In this document: positions 63,771 to 64,000 of the stretch, piece by piece
How the letters are laid out: the number at the start of each line of letters is the position of its first letter
Numbering within the stretch: the first letter of the stretch is position 1
Assembly: GCA_039105265.1 (NCBI GenBank)
Contig: JAPFFF010000029.1
Coordinates: 682,001-746,000 of the forward strand
Length of the DNA: 64,000 bases
Direction: 5' to 3'
From: Tritrichomonas musculus
Lineage: Eukaryota; Parabasalia; Tritrichomonadida; Tritrichomonadidae
Notes under the pieces: model-generated
Told to the model about the DNA's origin: nothing
Databases searched by the model: none
What the model saw: only the letters and a program-made list of their open reading frames with translations
Position numbers and translations under genes: made by a program

Positions 63771-64000
63771 CAATTAATTTTAGATAAACTGAACCAGGAA
63801 GAAATTAGACGTATTTTTAACTCTGGTCTTTCGAGAAACGAGCAAATTTCAGAACTCCTTCAGCTTCATTATCCAAGACGTGAAATAATGCAAATGATTG
63901 GGTGCGGTCCAAATGCCATTACTAATGTCCGCAAATCAATTGATTTAACTGGTTCACCACCACCACAAGCTAAGATTGGAAGACCAACAAAAAAAAGTCC
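63771..64000 (+). CDS. Transposase-like helix-turn-helix protein, partial at right edge, start unresolved
   Basis: The frame is open from 63771 to the window end (76 codons) and its 3' part is missing. The peptide begins near LNQEEIRRIFNSGLSRNEQI and contains a helix-turn-helix-like stretch (ISELLQLHYPRREIMQMIG, then NAITNVRKSI) followed by an AT-hook-like KIGRPTKKS. This order, HTH then GRP linker, is typical of the N-terminus of Tc1/mariner-like and similar DDE transposases, which would continue past the edge. There is no ATG before the middle of the HTH. The frame directly follows TTAACAATTAATTTTAG, which could be a splice acceptor. A truncated copy is equally possible. Composition is far less AT-rich than the DNA before it. 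Confidence 0.5.

Overview
The window looks like nuclear DNA of an anaerobic trichomonad protist, most likely Tritrichomonas or a close relative. The reasons are long uninterrupted ORFs without obvious introns, very AT-rich intergenic DNA, short spacing before start codons, and a typical trichomonad gene mix: a DUF3447-type ankyrin protein, a protein kinase with Sel1 repeats, a BEACH protein, a small R2R3 Myb protein, low-complexity Gln/Asn-rich coiled-coil proteins, and many MITE-like elements. The assignment rests on gene families and composition only; no rRNA or other marker is present.

Layout. 3-3710 (-): a very long Gln/Asn/Ser-rich protein, cut by the left edge and without a start codon. 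4670-8961: an unrecognised small protein, a KANSL2/INO80D-type zinc-finger protein, and a RhoGEF-PH-FYVE protein. 9000-11460: decayed DNA including a truncated superfamily 3 helicase. 11470-15091 (-): an MFS transporter and a HECT ubiquitin ligase. 15622-18760 (+): a sperm-tail PG-rich (STPGR) protein and the DUF3447/ankyrin protein. 18820-20046: a 1.2-kb element with 111-bp terminal inverted repeats. 20324-25161: the Sel1 kinase and a coiled-coil protein. 25168-28079: AT-rich DNA with two further MITEs. 28080-28844: the Myb protein. 31915-40691: a multi-pass membrane protein, a CARMIL-like LRR protein, and a tubulin-tyrosine-ligase family enzyme. 41847-50918: a 3023-residue BEACH protein. 52997-56543: CCT6 and a C2-like Gln-rich protein. 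56731-60042 (-): a DPE2-type glucanotransferase homologue with altered catalytic residues. 60043-64000: AT-rich DNA with a hAT-like MITE and, at the edge, the start of a probable transposase.

Genes sit on both strands without operons. Recurring themes are membrane and cytoskeleton control (RhoGEF-FYVE, BEACH, CARMIL-like, TTL, STPGR), signalling and proteostasis (Sel1 kinase, HECT, CCT6), and glycogen metabolism (DPE2-like).

The points most worth following up are the DPE2 homologue in which two of three catalytic carboxylates are replaced, the roughly 350-residue insertion inside the BEACH domain, four structurally distinct non-autonomous transposons in one window, and the long left-edge gene whose conserved N-terminal part has no ATG. 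Several starts were moved to the first in-frame ATG where the longest reading frame would begin at TTG or GTG. Everything is read by eye from the sequence; no database search was run.
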